From contig DVGM01000008.1 in NCBI GenBank assembly GCA_018712705.1, positions 1 to 54,704 on the forward strand: a stretch of 54,704 bases of DNA, in the 5' to 3' direction. This stretch comes from Aphodousia faecalis. GTDB lineage: Bacteria; Pseudomonadota; Gammaproteobacteria; Burkholderiales; Burkholderiaceae_F. This document shows, piece after piece, positions 17,384 through 26,311 of the stretch; positions within the stretch are counted from its first letter, which is position 1; each line of letters starts with the position of its first letter. Made by a program: the position numbers and the translations under genes. The notes beneath the pieces were generated by a model, which had not been told where the DNA came from, did not search any database, and saw only the letters and a list, made by a program, of their open reading frames with translations.

Positions 17384-18568
17384 TTAACGTGGAGCGGCGA
17401 TTACGCCGGCATTCACACGATTCATAATCACAGCAATAATGAGATTCAGTAACAAATAAACCATCATGATAATCACGATAGCCTCTAAAGCCTGCCCCAT
17501 AATCACAATGGATGTATTTCCAACACTAACGATATCGGGATAACCAATAATGACAGCCAAAGAAGAATTCTTTGTCAAATTCATATACTGGCTGGCCATT
17601 GGGGGGATCACCAAACGAAGAGACTGCGGCAAAATTACATAACTGACGGTTTGTAACCTCGTCATTCCTAGCGCTGAAGAAGCGCTCCATTGGTTGGAGG
17701 GGACGGCTAAAACACCGGCTCTAACAATTTCTGCGATAGAAGCCGAAGTAAATGTCGTCAATCCCACCCACAAAGCAATAAATTCAGGAGTCGCGCTGGC
17801 ACCCCCCGTTACCAAAAAACCTTCCTGATGGGGCTGACTCCACCCTAACACTGCTCCGGTCGCCAACCATAAAACCAATGCCAGCAACACTGCCGACACA
17901 ATCGCATTGCAGGTTGCAACAAGACTCGTTAAACGTTTGCGCCAATAACGCTTCAAAATAAAAAAAGCGATCAAACCGAACAATAAGCTGGCGGTATTAA
18001 CTTGCCACAAGTGTTCCGGAACCGAAAACTGCAATCCCGCTTTCGACAGCATGGCCCAGGAACCGAAATGAATGGGATCGAAGGAATCCGGTAAAAATTC
18101 TGTAATAACCAAATAAATGGCGAAAAGCTGAATCAGCAGAGGAATATTGCGATAAACCTCTACGTGAGCCATTCCTAAAAAACGAACCAGAGGATGTTGC
18201 GACAGCCTCATTAGTCCCACAATGACACCTAAGACAGTAGCGGTAATGATTGCCAATACAGCGACTCGCACCGTATTGAGCATCCCCGCCAAAAACATTC
18301 GGGCGAAGCTGTCGTTCGATGATACGGTTATCATCGATTCACCAATTTCAAAGCTGGCTCTGTCTGATAAAAAAGCAAAACCCGAACGGATGTCTCTAGC
18401 TTGTAGATTTTCAAAAATGTTTTGACCAAAAAGGTAAAGCAAGCCTATGACAGCTGCAAAAACAATGCACTGCCAGAACCACTCCCGACGGCGACGATAA
18501 CTTTCACGCTTTCGCCACGCGGCATCGCCTTTTACAACAGAAGCCTGATTTTCGTTATTTGCCTGCAT
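17384..18568 (-). CDS. aapQ: Amino-acid ABC transporter permease, AapQ-like
   Basis: This second permease has about 394 residues, the size of AapQ/BztB. It carries the long periplasmic insertion between membrane segments (around FLPDSFDPIHFGSWAMLSKAG) seen in this subfamily, and the coupling loop TSASIAEIVRAGVLAVPSNQ followed by SALGMTRLQTVSYVILPQSLR. It should pair with AapM as a heterodimer. I chose ATG 18568; the longer TTG start at 18595 lies inside a strong hairpin. It is separated from aapJ by that hairpin. Confidence 0.87.
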   Translation of the reverse strand: MQANNENQASVVKGDAAWRKRESYRRRREWFWQCIVFAAVIGLLYLFGQNIFENLQARDIRSGFAFLSDRASFEIGESMITVSSNDSFARMFLAGMLNTVRVAVLAIITATVLGVIVGLMRLSQHPLVRFLGMAHVEVYRNIPLLIQLFAIYLVITEFLPDSFDPIHFGSWAMLSKAGLQFSVPEHLWQVNTASLLFGLIAFFILKRYWRKRLTSLVATCNAIVSAVLLALVLWLATGAVLGWSQPHQEGFLVTGGASATPEFIALWVGLTTFTSASIAEIVRAGVLAVPSNQWSASSALGMTRLQTVSYVILPQSLRLVIPPMASQYMNLTKNSSLAVIIGYPDIVSVGNTSIVIMGQALEAIVIIMMVYLLLNLIIAVIMNRVNAGVIAAPR

Positions 18569-18578
18569 CTTTACCAAA

Positions 18579-18602
18579 ATGGCGGTTGGAGACAACCGCC
18601 AT
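18579..18602 (-). terminator. Intergenic hairpin between aapJ and aapQ
   Basis: ATGGCGGTTG pairs perfectly with CAACCGCCAT around a 4-base loop, and on the minus strand TTTT overlaps the end of the stem. It lies between the binding-protein gene and the permease genes, a usual place for a partial terminator or mRNA-stabilising stem that gives more binding protein than permease. Confidence 0.6.
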
Positions 18603-18622
18603 TAATTCTTTATCGCTGATTA

Positions 18623-19648
18623 TTAGCGAATTGGCGGGGCGTACAACAAACCACCTTGAGTCCACAGATTGTTGTTTCCTCTGGGCAATCCCAATTTCGA
18701 GTTGGGACCTAAGTTAGCCTCAAAGCTTTCGCCGTAATTACCCACTTGTTTGATAATTCGGTAGCTCCAGTCTTTATCTAACCCAAGCATTTTACCCATA
18801 TCTTCGGAAGCCCCCACCAAACGTTGGACATCCGGTCGCTTATCGGTCGTTTTCATTTGATCAATGTTGGCTTTCGTTAAACCTAATTCTTCAGCATTGA
18901 TCATGGCAAAAATCGACCAGCGCACGATGGAATACCATTCATCGTCACCGCGGCGGACAGCCGGAGCCAACGGTTCCTTGGAAATGACTTCAGGCAAAAT
19001 ATCGTAGTCGGCGGGATTGGCAGAATTTGTACGCGCCCCAGCCAAGTCACTCATATCAGTTGTATAAGCCTGGCAACGACCGGAGAAGAAGGCGGCTTGA
19101 GTGGCTTCAGTCGTATCAAAAACCACCGTCTTAAACTTCATGTTGTTCGTTGTAAAGAAATCGGCCAAGCTCTTTTCGCTAGAAGTACCGGATTGCACAC
19201 AAATCGTTGCTCCATTGAGCTGTTTAGCGCTTTTCACATTCAAACGCTTCGGCACCATAAAACCTTGACCGTCATAGTAGGTCACAGCCGTAAAAAGAGC
19301 CCCAGTCGTCGTATCGCGGTTCATCGTCCAAGACGTGTTACGAGCCAACATATCAATTTCACCCGCTTGCAAAGCTGTAAAGCGCTGGGGGGAACTCAAC
19401 GGAACAAATTTCACTTTGCTAGCATCGCCCAAGGTAGCGGCAGCAACCGCACGGCAAACATCCACATCAAGACCAGTCCAGTTCCCCTTACTGTCGACAG
19501 AAGCAAAACCCGGTGCCGCTGTGTTGACGCCGCAAATTAATTGTCCTCTGGCCTTAACTGTCTCAAGAGTACTGGAAGCTGCCATCGATTGAGCGCTTAA
19601 GGTCATGCCTAAGCAGACAACAGATAAGGCAATCAAAGTCTTATTCAT
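18623..19648 (-). CDS. aapJ: Amino-acid ABC transporter substrate-binding protein, AapJ-like
   Basis: This is a periplasmic binding protein of the general L-amino-acid (AapJ/BztA) type, 341 residues. An N-terminal signal peptide (MNKTLIALSVVCLGMTLSAQSMAAS) is cut near residue 24. The mature part begins TLETVKARGQLICGVN and includes GNWTGLDVDVCRAVAAATLGD, both typical of family 3 binding proteins. The ATG at 19648 has GAGGA 5 bases upstream; the open frame extends to 19714 but would hide the signal peptide. It leads the operon aapJ-aapQ-aapM-SRPBCC. Confidence 0.9.
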   Translation of the reverse strand: MNKTLIALSVVCLGMTLSAQSMAASSTLETVKARGQLICGVNTAAPGFASVDSKGNWTGLDVDVCRAVAAATLGDASKVKFVPLSSPQRFTALQAGEIDMLARNTSWTMNRDTTTGALFTAVTYYDGQGFMVPKRLNVKSAKQLNGATICVQSGTSSEKSLADFFTTNNMKFKTVVFDTTEATQAAFFSGRCQAYTTDMSDLAGARTNSANPADYDILPEVISKEPLAPAVRRGDDEWYSIVRWSIFAMINAEELGLTKANIDQMKTTDKRPDVQRLVGASEDMGKMLGLDKDWSYRIIKQVGNYGESFEANLGPNSKLGLPRGNNNLWTQGGLLYAPPIR

Positions 19649-19838
19649 AAAATTCCTCACAGTTTTGTTTCTTCGGTAATGCCGTTTTCTGCAAAACAAA
19701 AAAACGTCTTCCACGTTCTCAAGATTGCAGAATCATAACTAACCCTTTCGGGATTATCGTATTGTTACCCAAATTGACTAAAACAACAATATTAAAGTGT
19801 GACTATTTCCTTCCATTTTAGGAAAAACTCCTTATTTT

Positions 19839-19847
19839 TGCTATACT
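19839..19847 (+). promoter_or_regulatory. Extended -10 promoter for the CNNM/CorC gene
   Basis: TGCTATACT matches an extended -10 element (TG at 19839-19840, TATACT at 19842-19847); no good -35 is seen. The expected start would leave a leader of about 20 bases, with no obvious ribosome binding site before ATG 19876. Confidence 0.5.
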
Positions 19848-19875
19848 TAGAGCTCGTTCACTTTTTCTGTCTTTT

Positions 19876-21219
19876 ATGTCCTTTACTGTACTATTCCTCT
19901 GTTTAATTGCTCTGATAATCACCAGCAGTTTTTTTTCTATTTCTGAAATTTCTTTGGCTGCCGCCAAAAAGATCCGTTTACGTGCCCTATCCGACGAAGG
20001 CCATAAAAAAGCATCCCGAGTTCTCGCTCTTCAAGAACACCCGGGGCATTTTTTTACGGTTATTCAAATATGCGTTAATGCGCTGTCACTGGCCGGCGGT
20101 ATTTTGGGTGAAAGACTCTTTACCCCCAATTTCACCTCTTTAGTTTCTTTGTTTATCCATGAACCGGCTTTAGCGCACAATGTTGGGTTTTGGTGCGGCT
20201 TCATCACGTCAACAACCCTATTTATTTTATTTGCTGACTTAATCCCCAAAAGACTGGCTTTGGTTGCCCCCGAATCCATTGCAATGGCTGTTATCGGGCC
20301 AATGAGTTTTCTCATCAAAATATTGAGACCCTTTGTTTGGTTTTTCAACGGGTTGGCCAATGTCATTATTCGCCAACTCGGTCTGCCGGAACGAACCAAG
20401 GACAAAATTACATCTGAGGATATCATCGCGACAGTTGATGCCGGTACCGCCGCCGGAGTTATTGCTGACGAAGAAAAAAATGCCATTGAAAATATTTTCG
20501 AGCTGGAAAGTCGAACGGTTCCCAGTTCAATGACATCTCGTGAAAATATTATTTACTTTTTACTCAGCGACTCTGAAGAAGAAATCTGCAGAAAGGTTGT
20601 CAACTCTCCGCATAATCAATACATTGTTTGTAACGAAAACCTCGATAACGTTGTCGGAGTCATTGACTCTAAAGCACTTTTGGGCCGAATCATGAGTGAT
20701 CACCCATTGTCTTTGAAAGATGATGGTTTGGTGCACCCTGTTCAATTGGTTCCAGACTCACTAACCCTTTCTGAGATTCTTGACACATTCAAACGAACCA
20801 ACAGTGATATTGCCGTTATCATCAACGAATATGCATTAGTTGTCGGAATCATCACGTTAAATGATGTGATGAGTACTGTGATGGGAGACTTGGTAACAAC
20901 CGAAGAAGAGTCTCAGATTGTCGAACGTGAAGACGGCTCTTGGCTTGTAGATGGCTCCACCCCGGTAGACGACTTGGAGCGATTGCTCAATGTCGATAGT
21001 TTGCCGGAAGACTCCACATACGAAACGGTTGCGGGATTTATGATGTATATGTTACGAAAAATCCCTAAACGAACAGACAAGGTTGTTTATGGCGGTTATC
21101 GCTTTGAAGTTATCGACACCGATAACAACAAAGTCGATCAGGTACTGGTATCGCTCATTAAACCTGAATCAGTTAAAAATAGTCCTCAAGATCCATTAAC
21201 TGCTACGAAAACGATTTAA
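19876..21219 (+). CDS. CNNM/CorC family membrane protein
   Basis: This 447-residue protein of the UPF0053 hemolysin-C/CorC family has an N-terminal DUF21 membrane domain (about residues 1-190, three to four segments, starting FFSISEISLAAAKKIRLRAL), a pair of CBS domains (about 205-340) and a C-terminal CorC_HlyC domain (from about 360, DGSWLVDGSTPVDDLERLL). Members act in magnesium/cobalt resistance or, for the PaeA (YtfL) branch, polyamine export. The architecture and length fit PaeA, but I cannot fix the substrate. It is a single-gene unit between an extended -10 promoter and a terminator. Confidence 0.85.
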   Translation: MSFTVLFLCLIALIITSSFFSISEISLAAAKKIRLRALSDEGHKKASRVLALQEHPGHFFTVIQICVNALSLAGGILGERLFTPNFTSLVSLFIHEPALAHNVGFWCGFITSTTLFILFADLIPKRLALVAPESIAMAVIGPMSFLIKILRPFVWFFNGLANVIIRQLGLPERTKDKITSEDIIATVDAGTAAGVIADEEKNAIENIFELESRTVPSSMTSRENIIYFLLSDSEEEICRKVVNSPHNQYIVCNENLDNVVGVIDSKALLGRIMSDHPLSLKDDGLVHPVQLVPDSLTLSEILDTFKRTNSDIAVIINEYALVVGIITLNDVMSTVMGDLVTTEEESQIVEREDGSWLVDGSTPVDDLERLLNVDSLPEDSTYETVAGFMMYMLRKIPKRTDKVVYGGYRFEVIDTDNNKVDQVLVSLIKPESVKNSPQDPLTATKTI

Positions 21220-21227
21220 TTTCTAGA

Positions 21228-21253
21228 AAAACTGCCGCTTTTGCGGCAGTTTT
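21228..21253. terminator. Bidirectional terminator
   Basis: AAAACTGCCGC pairs with GCGGCAGTTTT around a TTTT loop. T runs are present on both strands, so it can end both the CNNM gene and the convergent topB gene. Confidence 0.85.
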
Positions 21254-21256
21254 AGT

Positions 21257-23731
21257 TTATTTCTTTGCAGTTGTTTTTCGTCTGCTGGTTTTGCTTTTTT
21301 GCTGAGCAAACTCGAAACCGACCGTTCCGTCTTTCCCCAAAACTAGGTAAGCGGAAAAATTACGCTTCGTTCGATTCGAAACAAATCCCTGCAATTCACT
21401 ACTTTTTCCTTCAGTCAGTATTTTTGCAGCTTCTTCGGCAGAAATCGGTTGCTGCAGAATGGTCTTACCAATTCTGAAGTCACAGGCCTTTTCTAAAGTT
21501 TTTTCGCAGACATAACCTTTAGGACTGTCATAGACATTTGAGCCGCACTTCGGACATTTTCCAACCACAGATAATTTTGAAACATCTACGGGTTCGTCGC
21601 TTTCTTTTGCATCATTACCGAAATCAAATTCCAACTTGAATTCATCATTTAAACGAAGCTTGGAAGAAAATGGACGTCCCATTTTGCTGATAAAACCATC
21701 AAGAGGACCGATTTCCCCATCCTTGAGTAAAGCTTCTACTTCTGAAACTTCAAAAGTCCTCCCACCCGGATGTTTTGGAAGACTGAAATCACACTTTGTA
21801 CAAGCAAATCGACGGTAATTTTCAACAATCTCACCCCCACACTTCGGACAGGGATTACTAAGATGAGCAGGGTTTTCGATCGGTACTGTATCGCCCTCGT
21901 AGCGTTTGGCCGAGTCAACGATCTCAACGGTCATATCTCGAATTTCTTTCATGAAAATATCTCGAGATAATTTACCCTGTTCAATCTGTGCCAATTTATA
22001 TTCCCATTCCCCCGTCAATTCGGGTTCAGAAAGTTCTGAGACTCCCAATCCCTTAAGGAGAGCAAATAATTGTCTGGCTTTGAAGGTAGGAATTAGTTCT
22101 CTGCCTTCTCTTCTTAAGTAATTTTGAAGCAATAACCCCTCAATGATGGCAGCACGGGTCGCCGGGGTTCCAAGCCCCTTTCCTGCCATAGCTTCCCGTA
22201 GTTCATCTTCCTCTACCAATTTACCAGCGCCTTCCATTGCTGAGAGCAAGGTCGCTTCCGTGTATCGCGGAGGAGCTTTTGTTGCTTTCTCTTCTACAGT
22301 AGATTGTTCTACTAATACTTGTTCTTTTTCCGAAACGGCAGGCAAGGTCGCCTCTGCCTCTACTTCTCGCCCATACACTGCAAGCCAGCCGGCTTTAACC
22401 AGAATCTTTCCTTCTGTTTTCAGTTTCTCATTTTTAACAGTCGTTATCCGTGTTGTCACGTCATACTCAGCCGCCGGGAAAAAGACAGCTAAGAAGCGTT
22501 TGACGACCAAATCGTAAATTTTTTCTTCAGCTTCCGATAATTTTTTTGGAGCCTGAAGCGTCGGAATAATGGCAAAGTGATCTGAAATCTTTGAATTATC
22601 AAAAATTCTTTTACTGGGTTTAACCCATTTATTTGAGAGAATTTCACTCACACTATTGGCATACTGAGGCAAATCTGAAAGCACGCCGAGTGTTTCACGC
22701 ACCGTGCCGAGATAGTCTTCCGGCAGCGCCCGTGCATCCGTTCTCGGATAAGTAAGAACTTTGTGCTTTTCGTATAAAGCCTGTGCTAGAGATAACGTTG
22801 TCTTCGCAGAAAAACCAAAGCGGTTATTGGCTTCACGCTGCAAACTGGTCAGGTCAAAAAGAAGGGGCGAAAGTTGCGTTGTTCTTTTTGAGCTGTCCTG
22901 AACCTGACCATAAGACTGATTTAGCTTCTGACAGATTGCCAGCGCTTGATCCTGTTGCCATATACGCTCAGCCTTCTCATGAGGACGATCCTCACTTTTC
23001 TTAAACGCAGGATCAAACCAAACAGCATCATAATGACCAGCCTTGGCTTTGATTTGAGCATGAACTTCCCAATACTTTTGACTGACAAAAGAGTTAATTT
23101 TTTCTTCTCTTTCAACCACAATGGCCAAAGTAGGGGTCTGAACTCGACCAACTGTCGTAAGGAAAAAACCGCCATCTTTGCTATTAAAGGCCGTCATCGC
23201 TCGAGTTCCGTTGATTCCAACCAGCCAGTCAGCCTCGGAACGAGAACGTGCAGCATCTGACAAGTGCTGCATTTCCTCATCTGTTCTTAAATGATCAAAC
23301 GCTTCTCTGATAGCCGCCGGGGTCATTGACTGCAGCCACAGGCGTTTAATTGTTTTCTTACACTTACTAGCTAGGATGATATAGCGGAAAATCAATTCAC
23401 CTTCTCGTCCCGCATCACAAGCATTAATAACTGTCGTAATATCTGAACGTTTTAACAGACGTTTGAGTAACTTTAAGCGATCTTCCGTCTTTTTAATTGG
23501 TTTTAAATCAAAAACAGGCGGTAAAACCGGCAAATTGGCAAAAGTCCACTTTCCTCTTTTTACATCGTATTTTTCGGGAACTACTAATTCCAAAAGATGC
23601 CCAACGGCAGAACTGACTACGTAGTGTTCTCCCTCAAAATAGTCTTTTTCCCGCTTCAGTCCACCAAGAGCTTTGGCAATATCTGATGCAACGGATGGTT
23701 TTTCTGCAATAACTAAAACTTTTTCGGTCAT
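21257..23731 (-). CDS. topB: DNA topoisomerase III
   Basis: This is a type IA topoisomerase of the TopB group, 824 residues. The TOPRIM domain begins MTEKVLVIAEKPSVASDIAKAL and includes INACDAGREGELIFRY. The catalytic Tyr is in LTYPRTDARALPEDY near the middle. After the core come zinc-ribbon-like motifs (CPKCGGE...CTKC and CPKCGSN...CEK...C) and a Lys/Arg-rich tail. It is longer than E. coli TopB because of this C-terminal part, as is common in this class of bacteria. ATG 23731 gives the canonical N-terminus; a TTG at 23770 would add 13 odd residues. dprA lies upstream on the same strand. Confidence 0.95.
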   Translation of the reverse strand: MTEKVLVIAEKPSVASDIAKALGGLKREKDYFEGEHYVVSSAVGHLLELVVPEKYDVKRGKWTFANLPVLPPVFDLKPIKKTEDRLKLLKRLLKRSDITTVINACDAGREGELIFRYIILASKCKKTIKRLWLQSMTPAAIREAFDHLRTDEEMQHLSDAARSRSEADWLVGINGTRAMTAFNSKDGGFFLTTVGRVQTPTLAIVVEREEKINSFVSQKYWEVHAQIKAKAGHYDAVWFDPAFKKSEDRPHEKAERIWQQDQALAICQKLNQSYGQVQDSSKRTTQLSPLLFDLTSLQREANNRFGFSAKTTLSLAQALYEKHKVLTYPRTDARALPEDYLGTVRETLGVLSDLPQYANSVSEILSNKWVKPSKRIFDNSKISDHFAIIPTLQAPKKLSEAEEKIYDLVVKRFLAVFFPAAEYDVTTRITTVKNEKLKTEGKILVKAGWLAVYGREVEAEATLPAVSEKEQVLVEQSTVEEKATKAPPRYTEATLLSAMEGAGKLVEEDELREAMAGKGLGTPATRAAIIEGLLLQNYLRREGRELIPTFKARQLFALLKGLGVSELSEPELTGEWEYKLAQIEQGKLSRDIFMKEIRDMTVEIVDSAKRYEGDTVPIENPAHLSNPCPKCGGEIVENYRRFACTKCDFSLPKHPGGRTFEVSEVEALLKDGEIGPLDGFISKMGRPFSSKLRLNDEFKLEFDFGNDAKESDEPVDVSKLSVVGKCPKCGSNVYDSPKGYVCEKTLEKACDFRIGKTILQQPISAEEAAKILTEGKSSELQGFVSNRTKRNFSAYLVLGKDGTVGFEFAQQKSKTSRRKTTAKK

Positions 23732-23841
23732 TTGAATTCTTAAAACAAAATTTCTGAGGCCATTCCTCAAATTGCTTTTTTAGAGTAGCACTAAAAGAGA
23801 AAAAATTAACAACTTTCTATCATTTGTTTGCTTTTGGAATG

Positions 23842-24705
23842 TTAATTACGCATTTCTACGACTATATCGTCCACTGATTCAACCAGTTTTGCCCCTTCAC
23901 GGATCAACTTATGACATCCCTTGGATAACGGTGAATGAATCGACCCCGGAACAGCCATCACGTCTCTACCCTCATCGGCGGCTTCTCTAACTAATGACAA
24001 CACTTTAGAGCGAATACCAGCCTCAATGACGACAAAATGTTCAATACAAGAAATCATCAATTTTTGACGGGAAGCCCAGGGGTTATCCTCATTTTCCAGC
24101 GAGGCAAGAAGCAGTCCATTTTCAGAGGCAAAACGAAGTTTCTTTTCACACAGAGGATCTGAAAGAATATTTTTTGTAACGATCACTAGCGACTGAGCAT
24201 CTTTTTGGATTGCTGACTTTAGTGCAATATTTTCAATTCCTTCACTGTCGCCCTGAATCAAACTGACCGGATTATTCAGAATGGCTTGAGCCCACGACTT
24301 GGCAATGGCTAGCCCTTCTTTGCTCGGGTGAGAGCTGCCCACAAAACCAACTGTCGGACGATTCAATAAAGATAACTGACCAACGGATAACGTCACCAGT
24401 GGCGGACGAGCGATTGATAAAAACTTTTGAGGATAATCTTCATCACTCGGGACCACTAGTCTTGCAGTGGGAATGGTATCAAGCAGTTTAAGAATTTTCG
24501 TTAGTCTTTGTTCTCGCGACTCGCTCAACGAACCGCGAATTGAAAGAGCAATCGATTGTGGAACCACAGAAGACAAAGCCGAAAAAGTTTGGGAAAAAAT
24601 ATTCTCTGGCAAACCAAATGTTTTTAACAGCCTATAAAAGTTCTCAAAATCCATCTCCGGCACTAAAGCCAAATGCAACCATTTTCGTTGACTTTCCAGA
24701 GACAT
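23842..24705 (-). CDS. dprA: Degenerate DprA/Smf-family protein
   Basis: DprA loads RecA on incoming single-stranded DNA during transformation. This copy is short (287 residues; about 360 is usual) and strongly diverged. The Rossmann-like core is recognisable (TVGFVGSSHPSKEGLAIAKSW at 118, VVIEAGIRSKVLSLVREAADEGRDVMAVPG at 225-254, and KGCHKLIREGAKLV). But the SGxAxGID motif reads IQGDSEGIE, the RNRIIAGLS segment reads RQKLMISCI, and SGSL reads RSKV. The C-terminal winged-helix part is absent. The reading frame is intact, so it may be a protein with altered function rather than a dead gene. Its position, divergent from def-fmt and beside topB, is where Burkholderiales keep dprA. Confidence 0.75.
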   Translation of the reverse strand: MSLESQRKWLHLALVPEMDFENFYRLLKTFGLPENIFSQTFSALSSVVPQSIALSIRGSLSESREQRLTKILKLLDTIPTARLVVPSDEDYPQKFLSIARPPLVTLSVGQLSLLNRPTVGFVGSSHPSKEGLAIAKSWAQAILNNPVSLIQGDSEGIENIALKSAIQKDAQSLVIVTKNILSDPLCEKKLRFASENGLLLASLENEDNPWASRQKLMISCIEHFVVIEAGIRSKVLSLVREAADEGRDVMAVPGSIHSPLSKGCHKLIREGAKLVESVDDIVVEMRN

Positions 24706-24782
24706 ACCTGCCCTATCCTCGAAATCTTATTAATTGCGTTAGAATTTCCAACTTCTGCTAAATCTCTTTTTGGAGACCGCTT

Positions 24783-25304
24783 GTGGCTATTTTACCGATT
24801 GTGCAATTCCCCAATCCTGTTTTGGCGATGAAGTGTCAACCTGTCAGTGAGGTCAACGATACTATTCGCCGTCTTGCTGCAGACATGGGAGAAACGATGT
24901 ACAAAGCTCCCGGAGTCGGATTGGCGGCTCCGCAAGTTGGTGAACCCATTCGTATGGTCGTTATCGATGTCAGTGAAGAAAAAAATAATCTGCTGACATT
25001 AATTAACCCAGTCATTACCGAATATAGCGATGAAAAAGAAACCGGCGAGGAGGGATGCCTTTCTCTTCCCGGCATTTGGGAAAAAGTCACTCGTAGCACT
25101 GCAATAACTGTTCAATACACGGATTTAGACGGTCAATCTCAAGAAATTCATGCCGAGGGGCTGCTCGCCATCTGCATCCAGCATGAGCTTGACCACTTGG
25201 ACGGTACTGTATTTATCGATCATCTCAGTCGCCTGAAGTACGACCGTGCATGCTCCAAACTCAAAAAACGCCGTCAACAAGAAAAGCGAGATAAGAACGA
25301 TTAA
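24783..25304 (+). CDS. def: Peptide deformylase
   Basis: This enzyme removes the formyl group from new protein N-termini using a bound metal ion. The 173-residue protein has all three motifs: GVGLAAPQVG, EEGCLSLPG with the metal-binding Cys, and QHELDHLDG with the catalytic HExxH. The start is GTG at 24783, with GGAG upstream. It is divergent from dprA and, with fmt beyond the hydrolase gene, forms the usual formylation/deformylation pair. Confidence 0.96.
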   Translation: MAILPIVQFPNPVLAMKCQPVSEVNDTIRRLAADMGETMYKAPGVGLAAPQVGEPIRMVVIDVSEEKNNLLTLINPVITEYSDEKETGEEGCLSLPGIWEKVTRSTAITVQYTDLDGQSQEIHAEGLLAICIQHELDHLDGTVFIDHLSRLKYDRACSKLKKRRQQEKRDKND

Positions 25305-26197
25305 TTTTTATAACGGTGGCAGTGCTTGGCTATTGCCGGAACGATTTGGTCAATCATCGCATCCGGCAAGTCATGTCCCATTGCTTTGACAACCATCATT
25401 CTGGAATTTGGAATCAGGCGCGCAACTTCCTCTCCGGCCGCCAATGGCAACAACGGATCTTCTTGACCATGAATGACCAAAGTCGGCGCCATGATACGCC
25501 TGAGATTTTTAGAGCGATCTCCCGATGCCAGAATCGCTAGCAATTGACGGTAACTCCAAGTCACATCAAAACCATTTTTCACCATTTCTTCGGCTACTTC
25601 CTTAATTTGTTCATCGGAATAGCTCTGCCCAGGCGAGCCAATAGCTTTGAATATTTTTCGAAGATAAGCCTGCATTGCGTGCGCTGAGTTGTCTGACGGC
25701 TTACTAAGCAATCCCCTGATAGCCCCCAGTTTTCCCAAGCCTGTGCGAGGATTACCGGAAGCACTCATAACTGAAATCAAGGAAGCCACTCTCTGCGGAT
25801 ACAAATAGGCAACCACCTGAGCAATCATCGCTCCCATGGAAATTCCCAGGATATGGGCTCGTTTAATATTTAACTTATCGAGAACAGCGATGGAATCCGC
25901 CGCCATGTCCTCAAGGGAATAACAACCGTTAATCGAACGTTTTAAAAGCGTTTTTACAATCGCCCCAAAGACTGTAAAAAAGCCTATAGGTCGATCAATT
26001 TTGGTAGAAGAACCGCTATCTCTGTTATCAAAAACAACAACACGGAATCCCTGTCTAACCAATTGCTCGATTAACCGTCGTGGCCAAGCACAAGAAGGCA
26101 TTCCCAAACCCATTATCAGTAAAATCACAGGAGCTGAATCATCGCCATAAACGTCATAAGCGATATGGATATTGTCAATTGTTTTAAACGTATGCAT
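25301..26197 (-). CDS. Alpha/beta hydrolase
   Basis: This 298-residue protein has the alpha/beta-hydrolase fold. The oxyanion segment LLIMGLGMPSCAWPRRLIEQL is near residue 27. The nucleophile elbow GISMGAMIA carries the catalytic Ser. A late Asp (GQEDPLLPLAAG) and His (MGHDLPDAM) complete the triad. No signal peptide is seen. It lies on the opposite strand between def and fmt and overlaps the def end by 4 bases. The substrate is unknown; the family covers esterases and lipases. Confidence 0.85.
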   Translation of the reverse strand: MHTFKTIDNIHIAYDVYGDDSAPVILLIMGLGMPSCAWPRRLIEQLVRQGFRVVVFDNRDSGSSTKIDRPIGFFTVFGAIVKTLLKRSINGCYSLEDMAADSIAVLDKLNIKRAHILGISMGAMIAQVVAYLYPQRVASLISVMSASGNPRTGLGKLGAIRGLLSKPSDNSAHAMQAYLRKIFKAIGSPGQSYSDEQIKEVAEEMVKNGFDVTWSYRQLLAILASGDRSKNLRRIMAPTLVIHGQEDPLLPLAAGEEVARLIPNSRMMVVKAMGHDLPDAMIDQIVPAIAKHCHRYKN

Positions 26198-26311
26198 AGC
26201 TTTCCTCGTGCGTCTAAAAAGTGTATCGCTTTACCAACAAGTTTTAAATAGGCGAAGAAAAAAGCCTCTAAATAGAGCTCACCCTAAATTGAAAACACTA
26301 AAATTAAAAAC

